Of a stretch of 64,000 nucleotides of DNA, positions 25,300 through 34,306 are shown one piece after another. The stretch's first letter is position 1. Each line of letters opens with the position of its first letter. A model generated the notes under the pieces. It did not search any database, was not told where the DNA came from, and saw only the letters and a list, made by a program, of their open reading frames with translations. The translations under genes were made by a program, and so were the position numbers. Origin of the DNA: an uncultured Prevotella sp. (lineage in GTDB: Bacteria; Bacteroidota; Bacteroidia; Bacteroidales; Bacteroidaceae); NCBI GenBank assembly GCA_900317685.1, contig ONHQ01000012.1, positions 1-64,000 of the forward strand. The letters run 5' to 3'.

Positions 25300-26642
25300 A
25301 GCGTAAACTCGGCAAAGTCGGTTCCAGCGGTGCTCTGCTCCTTCTGCTGCTCCAGTTCGGGACGTGCATAGGCGAATGCGTCGCTGTGGAGAATATCGCT
25401 GACGCTGCTGCCCGGGTTCTGGACGGTGATGTCGAGCAATTCGATGAAGTCACGGATGACCTCTCGCGGCGTGATGTTGCCGTCGGCGCCGATACGGTTG
25501 TACTCTATTTGTATGAAGGTGGCGAGGTCGCTGTCGGTCACCGTACGCTCATAGCCATAGAGGGCGGCATGGATGTCGGCGAGCTTCTCGGCCAGGACGA
25601 GCATCTCCTCGTTGGTGAGCGGCAGGAGACGCAGCACAGGACCGAGGAGATCCTGATGGCCCTGCTGCGAGAACTTGCCCTCGGCCAAGCGCGAGCGAAG
25701 GGCCTCATAGCTGTAGATGCCGCGGTGACGGTCCTCGACACACTGGGGCGTGCCGCTCATGATGGTACCGATATACTGTGCCTTGCCCTGGAGCGCATCG
25801 TTATACATGGTGAGAATCTTCTCGTAGTTGTATTGCCGCGAGATAGCGTTGGGAATCTTGTAGATGTTGACCAGCTCATCGATGAAGACCATTAGTCCGT
25901 TGTAGCCTGCCTGGCGGAAGAAGAAGGCAAAGAGCTTGAGATAGTCATACCAGTCGTCATCGGAGATGATGACCGTCACCCCGAGCTCCTGTCGTGCCTC
26001 TGTCTTCGTGACGTATTCCCCGCGGAACCATTTCAGCACCTTGCCCTTGAGCTCATCGTCACCATTGACAAAGGCGCGGAAATAGAGCGTCAGCAGCCGG
26101 GCGAAGTCAAAGCCATGGACGAGGTCCTGCATCTGCCGGATAACAGCCATGATATGCGCTTCCACGGCCTCGTTGAAGCCCGGCGCATCCATGCTAAGTT
26201 GTTCCTGCTGCGCTGTCGCCGTCTGTACGGAGTTGATCCAGCGGTCGAGGACCATGGGCAAGGCACCGCCCTCAGGTTTCGACTTCACGCTGAGGTTGCG
26301 AATCAGCTCGCGGTAGGTGGCCAGACCCTGCCCCTGGTTGCCGTGCAGACGCCGCTCGGGAGAGAGGTCAGCGTCGACGACGACAAAGTTGCGGTCCATG
26401 ACATAGTTGCGGATGGTCTGCAAGAGAAAGGACTTGCCCGAACCGTATTTGCCGACGATGAAGCGGAAGGAGGCACCGCCCTCGCCCACAATCTCCACAT
26501 CATGGAGCAAGGCTTCGATTTCCTTGCGGCGGCCTACGGTGACGTAGGGCAGTCCCACGCGCGGCACGACACCGCCCTTGAGTGAGTTGATGATGCTCTG
26601 CGCGATACGGCGCGGAGGAATATTTCTGTTTGTCATTGTCAT
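25296..26642 (-). CDS. sngB: BrxD-like P-loop ATPase (DUF2791), Shango SngB
   Basis: A 448-residue AAA-like ATPase of the DUF2791/BrxD family. Visible are GRRKEIEALL, Walker A GKYGSGKS (64-71), ADLSPERRLHG typical of the family, Walker B MVFIDELVNIY (about 251-260), sensor-like GTIMSGTPQCVEDRHRGIYS, and LGPVLRLLPLTNEEML. In BREX the homologue is BrxD; in Shango it is the ATPase SngB, thought to act with the helicase on invading DNA. It lies 43 bases after the TerB-domain gene and overlaps the helicase gene by 4 bases. No PglZ, BrxC or PglX is present, so this is not a BREX locus. Confidence 0.85.
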   Translation of the reverse strand: MTMTNRNIPPRRIAQSIINSLKGGVVPRVGLPYVTVGRRKEIEALLHDVEIVGEGGASFRFIVGKYGSGKSFLLQTIRNYVMDRNFVVVDADLSPERRLHGNQGQGLATYRELIRNLSVKSKPEGGALPMVLDRWINSVQTATAQQEQLSMDAPGFNEAVEAHIMAVIRQMQDLVHGFDFARLLTLYFRAFVNGDDELKGKVLKWFRGEYVTKTEARQELGVTVIISDDDWYDYLKLFAFFFRQAGYNGLMVFIDELVNIYKIPNAISRQYNYEKILTMYNDALQGKAQYIGTIMSGTPQCVEDRHRGIYSYEALRSRLAEGKFSQQGHQDLLGPVLRLLPLTNEEMLVLAEKLADIHAALYGYERTVTDSDLATFIQIEYNRIGADGNITPREVIRDFIELLDITVQNPGSSVSDILHSDAFAYARPELEQQKEQSTAGTDFAEFTL

Positions 26643-26685
26643 TCTTTCATTTTATCAATCAGGAGAGAGAGGTCAGGAAGAGCGT

Positions 26686-28392
26686 TCAACTGTCTTCTTT
26701 CAGCCATTGCTCCACATCTTCGCGGTAGTCCTCGATGAGTTTCAGTCCGTTGCCGTCGTCTTCGAGCACGATGTCGCCGATGCTGTCCATGGTTTTGTCG
26801 TTGATTTGCTCCACCATGACGCCTTCGGGGATATGGTGGTCGCGGAGGAAGCTGCGCCAGTCGCCGCCGGAGAGGAAGAGGCGGAGAAAGGCAAGGCCGG
26901 GGGAAGCGGCTTGAGAAACAGCGGTAGTTGTTGGTGCCATGGAGTCTATATTCTTCAAAGGCGCTGTAGTCTTCAAAGGCTCAGGAGTCTTCTCAGGCTC
27001 TGCTGTTTCCGTCGTAGCCGTGGATTCTACAGGCGCTACGGGCTCCGCAGGTGCTATCGTCTCCATGGTGTTGATGGGTGTCAAAGGCTCTGACTCATCG
27101 CTGGCGAGCTTCTCCATCACCACCTCGGCATCGCTTCTGATCTTTTTCAGTTTCGAGAAGTCGATGGAGACGCGCCGGCGCTCGGCCTCCTTTCTTGCTT
27201 CTTCGGCGCGCTCATGCTCCATCCACTGGCTGACAGCGTCTTTGATGACAGCGGCATAGGGCGCAGCTCCTATCCCCGGTTTGAGCATGGGCTTGATGCC
27301 CAAGTCGATTCTCATTTGCCGGTCGGCCTCATGGAAGATGGCGGTGAACGTGCGGCGTATTAGTGGCTGGTTGCAGATAAAGACATCCTTAGCCCACAGT
27401 CCTCCCTGGCAGAAGTAGCGCGTACGGGGCGACACCCGGATCTCAGCAGTGCGCACGGGCCGTGGGTTGTAGAAGACCGCATTGGCAAACATTCTCACCT
27501 GACGGCGCGTGCGGGAGCCCAGACAGAAGGTCTCGATGCGATGATGACAGGAATGCTCTATTACGGGGATGATGGCGCGAAGCACGGCGGTCATGCAGGC
27601 TGTTGCCTTCTCGGGAACTTTCTTGAACAGCACTTTAGCCGTAGGGTCGTAGCCGCTGAGCTGGATCAGAGCATCGAGGAGCATGGAGTCTTTCGCATCC
27701 TTATAGTCAGATAGCGTGGCAGCGAGTGCGTCGTTGTGCCACTCGTCGGCGAAGGTCTCCTGGAAACGTGGCGAAAGATTGTAGTAGACGACATAGTCGC
27801 GTAGCCACGGCCCGAGATAGCGCTGCAGGTTGGCATAGGTAGTCCGGTAAGCGGCAAGCATCTCCTGCAAGATCTCATATCCTTCTTCCGGCTGGTGGAT
27901 GCCGATCTGCATCAGCGTCTCATAGACATAGACAAAGAGATAGCTCAACGGCACATCAGGAAACTTGCCCTGCCGCCACATCTTGCGGATGGTGAAATAG
28001 CTGCGCAGCTGCGCCACACTCATGTCGTTGTAGACGGGAAAATAGCATTGGAACGGCACGATGTCGGCACTGTCAGTATAGTTGGCCATGAAAAGAGCCT
28101 GCTCATAGAAGTTCTTCTCCCGCGTGATCTGCCAGGGTTGGCGGCGGATCATCTCCAAAAGTTCCACGATCTTCTTGGGTTGTCCGCCCATATCGGCCGA
28201 GGCCGCTATGTCCGAAGACTCCCAAGGCAGGAGTTCATCATCATCTTCTTCTGGCTCAAAGTAGTCCCAATTGTGAACGCTGTCAATATAGGACATATCC
28301 TCAGAAGCATCCGTCTGAAAGTCAGTGTCGCCACTACTGTCAGACTGTCCGTAATCGATCGGTTCATCCGTATAGAAATCGTCCAAGCTCAT
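26686..28392 (-). CDS. sngA: TerB-domain protein, Shango SngA
   Basis: A 568-residue protein with an acidic N-terminus (about 1-60). A TerB_N-like helical region follows (NFYEQALFMANYTDSADIVPF, YFTIRKMWRQGKFPDVPLSY, YVYETLMQIG). A middle domain and a coiled HERAEEARKEAERR segment come next. Then there is a Pro/Thr/Glu-rich linker of about 80 residues, and a TerB-C-like end (EQINDKTMDSIGDIVLED, EDYREDVEQWL). TerB-N/TerB-C proteins coupled to this ATPase and helicase type form the Shango anti-phage module. The ATG at 28392 is chosen over an in-frame TTG at 28401. It has its own -7 box at 28439-28446, so the module can be expressed apart from the upstream type III system. Confidence 0.8.
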   Translation of the reverse strand: MSLDDFYTDEPIDYGQSDSSGDTDFQTDASEDMSYIDSVHNWDYFEPEEDDDELLPWESSDIAASADMGGQPKKIVELLEMIRRQPWQITREKNFYEQALFMANYTDSADIVPFQCYFPVYNDMSVAQLRSYFTIRKMWRQGKFPDVPLSYLFVYVYETLMQIGIHQPEEGYEILQEMLAAYRTTYANLQRYLGPWLRDYVVYYNLSPRFQETFADEWHNDALAATLSDYKDAKDSMLLDALIQLSGYDPTAKVLFKKVPEKATACMTAVLRAIIPVIEHSCHHRIETFCLGSRTRRQVRMFANAVFYNPRPVRTAEIRVSPRTRYFCQGGLWAKDVFICNQPLIRRTFTAIFHEADRQMRIDLGIKPMLKPGIGAAPYAAVIKDAVSQWMEHERAEEARKEAERRRVSIDFSKLKKIRSDAEVVMEKLASDESEPLTPINTMETIAPAEPVAPVESTATTETAEPEKTPEPLKTTAPLKNIDSMAPTTTAVSQAASPGLAFLRLFLSGGDWRSFLRDHHIPEGVMVEQINDKTMDSIGDIVLEDDGNGLKLIEDYREDVEQWLKEDS

Positions 28393-28438
28393 ATCTTTCA
28401 ACGGGAAGAGGCAACGTGAGCTTCCTCCATTTTACTTG

Positions 28439-28446
28439 CAAAGGTA
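28439..28446 (-). promoter_or_regulatory. Probable -7 box for the Shango operon
   Basis: Minus strand TACCTTTG fits TAnnTTTG, about 47 bases before the sngA ATG, inside the 190-base gap that separates mod from sngA. Confidence 0.55.
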
Positions 28447-28582
28447 CGAAATAATCTTCATTTCACGCACGCTGCCGTGAATTTCTGATTGATTTTCTGA
28501 GCACAGGCTAACACGCTGTTTATGAGATACGCTGGAGGTGCCTCGACAAGATGATGACAGGCAACTGAGCGAGATCTGTCTC

Positions 28583-30610
28583 CTATAGCGTCCAGACGGT
28601 TTCGTCGCCACAGATATTGCGAATTTTCATGCGTAGTGGTTTCTTGTCGCAGCGTATAGAGCCGTCCCAGAACTCATCCGTCTTCTTGCCATTGAGGCAA
28701 ACACGCCCTAAGTGATCGCGTTTGATCTCCACGTCGCTGTGCCACGGCAGGTTTTTCTCGGCATTCTCACAGTCGAGGCTTATCCACTCGATGGTCTCCA
28801 GTCCCTCGTCGCTGATGGTGATCGGCACGAACTTCTTCTCCTTGCCTTTGCTTTTCTGCTGGAGCACCTGCTGTTCACCCTTGAGATTCACCTCTTCTAT
28901 CTTTTTCAGCACGCGGTCGCTGTGAAAGCTGTTGATGGTGACCTTCCATCCCGTGAACAGAGCGTCGTGTGTCTCGCTGACCGTCCACTCAGCGTCGTCC
29001 TCCACCACGATGTCGTCGAGGAACTGCTTCAGGTCACGGAGCTCTATCTCGATGGTTGTCTGGTCGTTCTGCTCTTTGATGAACTGTTCGATGTCGTTGC
29101 GGTCTGTGATGTCGATGTAGTAAACGATGACGCGCCGGATGTCAGCGGGCAGGTCGGGGAGTGCTTCGCGTATGATGCGGTTGATCATCGGCTTGTCGAG
29201 GAGTCGCGAGCTGCTGTCGAGCAGGTTGGGCAGATACACAGGCATGACGCCGTATTGCGTGCTGACGATGCTGCCCGCCCAGATTTTGTCAAGCTTCTCC
29301 TCGTTGTCGCACAGACCGGGGATCATCTTCTTCAGTTTGTCCATGGTCTGCACGGGGTTGCGGAAGAGCGACACGCCGTCCTTAACCTCCAAGATCTCAA
29401 ACTCGGCCTTTCCGCCAATGAGACGGTCACGGATCGTCTGGATGCTGTTGAGGTTGATGTCGCTGGTGACGAAGCGCCGTCCAAGCCGGTTGGCCACCGC
29501 CGCCGTCACGCCGCTGCCCCCAAAGAAGTCGGCCACCACCATGCCCTCGTCGCTGCTGGCCTTGATGATGCGCTCCAAAAGAGCCTCCGGCTTCTGGGTG
29601 GCGTAGTCGACACGCTCTTCGGCTTGGGAGTTAACAGCAAAAATGTCCAACCACAGATCTTGCGCAGGAATACCTTCCATTTCGTCCAAGTATTGCTTAT
29701 ATCTTGGTGTACCATTAGACGTGTAATACAACCGATTCTCTTTCTCCAAACGTTCCATTGTTGTTAAGGGACAACGCCAATATCCGCTTTTCCCTTTCCA
29801 AACATAGGAATAGCCGGAGCCCTTTAGTCCTTTTGCAGAAAGGTCTCTGTCCAAATACTTTCTTCCATCCGCGTCTGTTTTGTTGTAATATCTATCTATA
29901 TAATCATCTGAATAAGGAACCAGCGGAGTCTTAAAGTATAGGTCAGCGCTTTTCGAGTAATAGTAAATGCTATCGTGTAGATTAGCAAAGCCTGTGCTAT
30001 CGTTATGTGCTGTAGATCTCTTCCAAATGATCTCGTTTCTGAAGTTATCCTCCCCGAATATCTCATCCATGAGGATTTTGACGTAGTGTCCGATGTGGTA
30101 GTCGAGGTGCACATAGATGCTTGCGTTGTCGCTCATGACTGACTTGATAGCCATGAGGTTCTCGTACATCCAGTTGAGATAGCGCTCTTTGTCCCAGATG
30201 TCGCCGTACATCTTCTCCTCGAAGGCGCGCAGCTCGTCGATGTCGAGTTCTTTCTCTGCCTGCGCAATGGAGGCAGCGACCTTCGGGTTGTTGCGCACAT
30301 ATACCTTCTTGGCATAGTCGGCACCGCTGGCAAAGGGCGGATCGATATATACGAGGTCCACCTTGATGCCCTTGTCCTTGAGATAGGCGCAAGCCGAGAG
30401 GCACTCGCCGCGCAGCACCATATTGTGTTGAGGATTGTCGCCCACCTGCTCGACGGGCTCCACCTCGTAGTAAGGCATGCCGCGCTGGATATTCTCCACG
30501 ACGCGGTCGTTGTCGCGGTAGCGGAGCACACGCTTGGTGCGCACAAAGTTGTCGAGCAGTGCCTGACCCTCGAGGGTATTGGGGAAATAGGGGATATATC
30601 TGACAGCCAT
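28583..30610 (-). CDS. mod: Type III restriction-modification methyltransferase (Mod)
   Basis: A 675-residue N6-adenine methyltransferase of the beta order. Catalytic motif DPPF is at about 90-93 (VDLVYIDPPFASGADYAKK) and the SAM-binding FGGSG at about 363-367 (VADFFGGSGVTAAVANRLGRR). The target-recognition region lies between. That region (about residues 187-325, coordinates 29640-30050) is clearly AT-richer than both flanks, as expected for an exchanged recognition allele. Mod alone methylates one strand of an asymmetric site and also gives Res its specificity. It starts 2 bases after the res stop. The C-terminal 250 residues are not well defined by motifs. Confidence 0.92.
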   Translation of the reverse strand: MAVRYIPYFPNTLEGQALLDNFVRTKRVLRYRDNDRVVENIQRGMPYYEVEPVEQVGDNPQHNMVLRGECLSACAYLKDKGIKVDLVYIDPPFASGADYAKKVYVRNNPKVAASIAQAEKELDIDELRAFEEKMYGDIWDKERYLNWMYENLMAIKSVMSDNASIYVHLDYHIGHYVKILMDEIFGEDNFRNEIIWKRSTAHNDSTGFANLHDSIYYYSKSADLYFKTPLVPYSDDYIDRYYNKTDADGRKYLDRDLSAKGLKGSGYSYVWKGKSGYWRCPLTTMERLEKENRLYYTSNGTPRYKQYLDEMEGIPAQDLWLDIFAVNSQAEERVDYATQKPEALLERIIKASSDEGMVVADFFGGSGVTAAVANRLGRRFVTSDINLNSIQTIRDRLIGGKAEFEILEVKDGVSLFRNPVQTMDKLKKMIPGLCDNEEKLDKIWAGSIVSTQYGVMPVYLPNLLDSSSRLLDKPMINRIIREALPDLPADIRRVIVYYIDITDRNDIEQFIKEQNDQTTIEIELRDLKQFLDDIVVEDDAEWTVSETHDALFTGWKVTINSFHSDRVLKKIEEVNLKGEQQVLQQKSKGKEKKFVPITISDEGLETIEWISLDCENAEKNLPWHSDVEIKRDHLGRVCLNGKKTDEFWDGSIRCDKKPLRMKIRNICGDETVWTL

Positions 30611-30612
30611 AG

Positions 30613-33471
30613 TTATTTGCTTGTTGGGTTGTTAAAGAAATCGTTGATCTTTTGCAGTGTCTTCTGCCGCCGTTGCTCTGCGGTGAGCGTGTCCTCAAGA
30701 TAGAGGAAGTCGAAGCGGCGGTAGCCAAACTTCTCGTTGTTTCTCCGAATGAACTCCGTCTGCATAAATCGGAGCCTGTCGGCGAACTTAGGGGCGAAGC
30801 CTTCGCCCTTGGTCTCGATGATGACCACGCGGTCGATGGAGCCGTCGGCCTTGCGGCTGAGCAGCAGGAAGTCAGGGACGTAGCGTCCGGCATAGCGCCA
30901 TGTGCCGCCTTTTTGCTGATAGCAGTTGATGACGAACTGCGTGAGCGTCTCGTCGCCGTTGAAGTAGGCTTCGAGTTGCCGGTCGTGGATGATGGGGAGA
31001 AGCTCCTTGGCGAGAAAGTCACGCTCCAGTTTGCTGTCGAAACGGTAGGGCAGGTAGTGATAGGTCTGCGTGCGCTCGGGATGCGGATCTTCTTGTGGCT
31101 GAATCTTGGAGACATCGAAGCCTTTCAGTCTTAGCGTCTCCAACATGGCCTTATCTTCCTCGCTAATCTCTTTCTGTGGAGGGTGCTGGTCCCAGTCGAT
31201 GATGTCGTGCACGTCCTGCTGCGGTGGATAGAATTTCTCGCTGTCTTCCACCGGTGAGGTGAGCTTCTCTATCTTCAACAGACTGGCCTGACAGGGCAGC
31301 AGTTCCTCACGGACGCGGAAGTCGCGGATGGGGGCGAAGGCCTGGCGGATGAGCGAGCGGATGCGTGCCTGGTCGTAGGCGGTGTCTTCCACGGTGTAGC
31401 CGTCTTTGAGCTTGGTGATCTTTGAGAAGACACTTTTTAGTTGTTCATCGCAGGTGCGCAACATAGCCACGCTGAGCGTGCCGAAGCTCTCCTTGGCAAT
31501 CTGTTGCAGCCACCAATGATAGGTCACGCGGTGGATGGTCTCGTCCTCCTGCTCGTAGGTGTCGAGCAGCCTGCCCTCTAAGTCCTGGCGGTGGATGAGG
31601 CTCACGGGGTGGCTGACGAGTAGCCGCTCATCGCTCAGACGTTCGGCGGGATGGGTGGCGTCATCGATGACAAGTGTCTCATAGCCCACCTTGAGCTGAT
31701 AGAAGTCGATGTCGGGCACACGCAGTTTTTCCATGCGTGAATAGCGGTCGATGAGCGGTACGTCTGGCTTGGGTTTGTTGCCAAACTCCTGCAAAGTGAT
31801 ATTCTGCTGCTGAAGGAGTTGTCGGTTGAGCTTCTCGGCATTGAACGCGTTGAGCCAGATGAGTGCTGTCTCGCGCTCGTGGCGCACGACCTGACGGAGA
31901 CAGCGACAACTGGTCTGCAGCACCATGTTGGTGGGACAGGCCCCTTTTTGTGGCAGTATCACGCCGGTGAGACTCTTGCAGTCCCATCCCTCCTTACCGA
32001 TCTGTACGAGCAGGATGACTTTGATGTGGGAGAAAGGCGTGTCGAGCGAGGCAAAGGCTGTGGCGGCTCCCTCTGCCTGCGGATACTGTTTGTTGCCACC
32101 ATGATATTTCAGTATCACGTCGGTAGGGTTCATGCCGTAGTCGGCAACAATCTCAGCCACCTGAGGGTAAATGTCCTCCTCAAGCGTTTCTATCTGACTG
32201 CAATAGATGGCCAGCTTGGCGCAGGTGCCGTTGGCGTAGGTCGTGTCACGATACTTGTCGAGGAACTCTCTCACGCCGTTGTCGATGATCACCGCCCGGT
32301 CATTGTCGGTGAATTTCACCTCGGGCACTTTGAGGAAGTTGCCCACGCCCTCGATGAGCGGATAGTAATACACCACATTGGAGAGATCCGTGTTGCGGAT
32401 GGCGAAGTCGCCGAAGAGCGTCATCGCCTCGGTCTTTTCGAGATAGGGCGTGCCCGAGAATCCCAACACCGCATTGAAAGATTGGTTGGCAGTCCATTTG
32501 TTGACGACTTGCCGCAGCTTGATTTCCCCGTCAGCGGCATGGTGCACTTCGTCGATGAAGATGGAGAGGTGGGGCAGCCGCCCAATGATGTCGCGCAGCT
32601 CGTTGGCCTGCTCTATTTTTTTCAACTCTTCTTTGGTGAAGAGCGTCGGATCCTTGTCGTCGGCGAGGCGGTCGAGGATGACTTTCTCGGCATTGGTGAT
32701 GGCCACGAGCCCCATGAGATCGTCCAGGGGCTGGTGGTTGTTGATCTTCTGCGCATTAGGGTTCTTGACCTTATTGCTCTTGCCTGCACTCTTTTGCTCA
32801 TCGAGGATCTCGAACTTGATGAGCCTGGCCACCTCTGTGGCGGCCGGCTCCGGGATGACCCATGAAGGATCGAACTCCTGGATATGCTTGAGACTTGGCA
32901 CGATCGACGACTTCAGGCCCGACGGTGCCAGAATCATGAAGTTGTGGGCGAAGGCGGGGTTGTTTTCCTCGTTCCGGGCAAAGTGAAGGTCGAGGCAGAT
33001 GAAAGCAGCCATTAAGAAAGTCTTGCCCGCGCCCATAGGGAGACTGAAGACATAGTCGGTGTAGCTGACTCCATAGAAGATCTTTTTGAAAGCCGCCTCG
33101 TAGTCGATCTCGGCAGCATGGTGTCTGATCAGTTTCTCAAGTCCGGGCGAGAGTTGCTTGCCCTTCTTGTCTCTCAGTCGGGAATATTGGAAAAGGGCCA
33201 CGGCAGCAGGAGTGGTGGCGAAAACTCGGCGCGTGGTGTCGGTAAGCTCTTCCTCCCCGACATTGGTGTCGTTGAACGTACCCTCGACGAAGAGTTGCCA
33301 CAGGGGTTTGTTTTGGCAGGCTATCTTCAGATACAGGTAGGTCTTGATGGCTTCAATCTGAGCGTCGCGCATCATGCCCCGACGCTCGATATAGTGGATG
33401 AGTGACTTCACAGTACACTCGTCTGACGCCAGCCAGAGGTTTCTTTTCTTCTCTATAAGCTTATAAAACAT
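30613..33471 (-). CDS. res: Type III restriction enzyme, Res subunit
   Basis: A 952-residue helicase-nuclease. Walker A is in SLPMGAGKTFLMAA (about 145-151), the DEVHH box in IFIDEVHHAADG, motif III GFSGTPYLEK, then QIGKEGWDCKSLTGVI and TSCRCLRQVVRHE for the second RecA domain. The C-terminal endonuclease shows YVPDFLLL and VVIIETKGEG, the PD...ExK pattern. Together with Mod it cuts DNA carrying two inverted unmodified sites. Gene order res then mod is reversed relative to the classical mod-res order of enterobacterial systems. All motifs are intact. It is the first gene after the divergent 33472-34306 spacer. Confidence 0.93.
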   Translation of the reverse strand: MFYKLIEKKRNLWLASDECTVKSLIHYIERRGMMRDAQIEAIKTYLYLKIACQNKPLWQLFVEGTFNDTNVGEEELTDTTRRVFATTPAAVALFQYSRLRDKKGKQLSPGLEKLIRHHAAEIDYEAAFKKIFYGVSYTDYVFSLPMGAGKTFLMAAFICLDLHFARNEENNPAFAHNFMILAPSGLKSSIVPSLKHIQEFDPSWVIPEPAATEVARLIKFEILDEQKSAGKSNKVKNPNAQKINNHQPLDDLMGLVAITNAEKVILDRLADDKDPTLFTKEELKKIEQANELRDIIGRLPHLSIFIDEVHHAADGEIKLRQVVNKWTANQSFNAVLGFSGTPYLEKTEAMTLFGDFAIRNTDLSNVVYYYPLIEGVGNFLKVPEVKFTDNDRAVIIDNGVREFLDKYRDTTYANGTCAKLAIYCSQIETLEEDIYPQVAEIVADYGMNPTDVILKYHGGNKQYPQAEGAATAFASLDTPFSHIKVILLVQIGKEGWDCKSLTGVILPQKGACPTNMVLQTSCRCLRQVVRHERETALIWLNAFNAEKLNRQLLQQQNITLQEFGNKPKPDVPLIDRYSRMEKLRVPDIDFYQLKVGYETLVIDDATHPAERLSDERLLVSHPVSLIHRQDLEGRLLDTYEQEDETIHRVTYHWWLQQIAKESFGTLSVAMLRTCDEQLKSVFSKITKLKDGYTVEDTAYDQARIRSLIRQAFAPIRDFRVREELLPCQASLLKIEKLTSPVEDSEKFYPPQQDVHDIIDWDQHPPQKEISEEDKAMLETLRLKGFDVSKIQPQEDPHPERTQTYHYLPYRFDSKLERDFLAKELLPIIHDRQLEAYFNGDETLTQFVINCYQQKGGTWRYAGRYVPDFLLLSRKADGSIDRVVIIETKGEGFAPKFADRLRFMQTEFIRRNNEKFGYRRFDFLYLEDTLTAEQRRQKTLQKINDFFNNPTSK

Positions 33472-33504
33472 ATTTGCCTTTGCGGTAACTGATCATTGAT
33501 GATG

Positions 33505-33512
33505 CAAAAATA
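33505..33512 (-). promoter_or_regulatory. Possible -7 box for res-mod
   Basis: Minus strand TATTTTTG fits TAnnTTTG, 34 bases before the res ATG. The surroundings are AT-rich, so a chance match is possible. Confidence 0.4.
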
Positions 33513-33665
33513 CAAAATTATTTTGGTTCACCCGTTATCAGGCTACACACATATTTATTATTTAACGCTGCATGGTGGTACATATATAATAAGGAGTCCT
33601 ACTTTAGTGTGTAGAATCGTAAATCCGTCCAATGCGTGGAACTTGATTTCGTTGCCTGACAAACA

Positions 33666-33717
33666 ATCGTTTGCTAAGTAGGGAAAGATCATTCCCTACG
33701 TAGCAAACGATCTTTTT
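33666..33717 (+). terminator. Long hairpin with U-tract
   Basis: A 20-bp stem with one mismatch (ATCGTTTGCTA...GGGAA and complement) and a 6-base loop, followed on the plus strand by CTTTTTC. It has terminator form, but no convincing gene lies upstream on the plus strand, so it may end a small RNA or a vanished gene. Confidence 0.6.
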
Positions 33718-33739
33718 CTATAGCGTTACAATATTGAGG

Positions 33740-33860
33740 GCGTTGTTTCAACCTCATAAGAGCGATGTTTCGACCTCACAAGAACGATGCTTCGCCCCCG
33801 TGAGAACACTGTTTTGATACAATAAAAACACCGTTTTGATACCATAAGAACATCGCTTGA
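33740..33860 (+). repeat. Degenerate 22-bp tandem repeat array
   Basis: Five full units of exactly 22 bases (33740, 33762, 33784, 33806, 33828) and a partial sixth from 33850. Common features are GTTTYGA in the middle and CATAAGA or a variant at the end. There are no spacers. The period is not a multiple of three, so this is not a coding repeat. Confidence 0.85.
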
Positions 33861-33956
33861 CATCAACGACATCATCAGGAAGAAGAATGTAGTTCTGTAC
33901 AGGCTTTAGCTCCAATCTCGCGGGAAGGTTATGTATTGTTCGTCATTTCCGATTTG

Positions 33957-33995
33957 TTGCAGGGCGCGGCCCTTGTGGCCGTCCGCACCCTGCAA
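33957..33995. repeat. GC-rich palindromic repeat
   Basis: TTGCAGGGCGCGG pairs with CCGCACCCTGCAA (one G-T style mismatch) around CCCTTGTGGCCGT. Similar sequences occur between genes in many Bacteroidales, by recollection. Confidence 0.65.
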
Positions 33996-34232
33996 ACCTT
34001 CACACGCGCGCGATGTGCGCATGAATGACAATGAGGTCAAACACGGACATTGACCATTGTGCCGATATTTCCTTTCTTTTGTTGTGAAGACTGTTAGTAG
34101 CCCATTTCCTTGACCTATATCAACCCTAAATCTTTTAAGATTTGTGTTCTTTTCCCTTGCTTTTGATAGGGAAATCGTACGTAATTGCCGACATTCGTAC
34201 AATTTCACCAAATCACAGAGACAATATTACAT

Positions 34233-34240
34233 TAATTTTG
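34233..34240 (+). promoter_or_regulatory. Probable -7 box for the susCD operon
   Basis: TAATTTTG fits TAnnTTTG, 67 bases before the susC ATG at 34307. The leader after it is AT-rich. No ECF or HTCS binding motif was recognised. Confidence 0.5.
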
Positions 34241-34306
34241 CAGCGGTTCACAAAACCAACAGCTAAAAATATTAATACCTACATCAATTATAAACGCCTA
34301 AAGCAA

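Larger units (their letters stand above)
33472..34306. other. Long divergent intergenic region
   Basis: Separates the defence island (minus) from the pectin locus (plus). It holds a -7-like box for res (33505), a 20-bp hairpin (33666), a 22-bp tandem array (33740), a GC-rich palindrome (33957) and the promoter box of the first susC (34233). Short frames at 33496-33681 and 33906-34211 run through these repeats and are not credible genes. Confidence 0.7.

Noticed and set aside
22804..28392. Partial BREX locus
   Set aside because: The ATPase and helicase are BrxD/BrxHI-like, but PglZ, BrxC/PglY and PglX are absent, and the TerB-domain gene fits Shango instead.
33496..33681. Possible 61-residue gene ending at the long hairpin
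   Set aside because: Tempting because the hairpin could be its terminator, but there is no start signal and the sequence looks non-coding.
33740..33860. Possible CRISPR array in the 22-bp repeats
   Set aside because: The units are directly adjacent with no spacers and are degenerate, and no cas gene is present.
33906..34211. Possible 101-residue gene in the divergent spacer
   Set aside because: The frame passes through the GC-rich palindrome, and nothing in it resembles a protein family.
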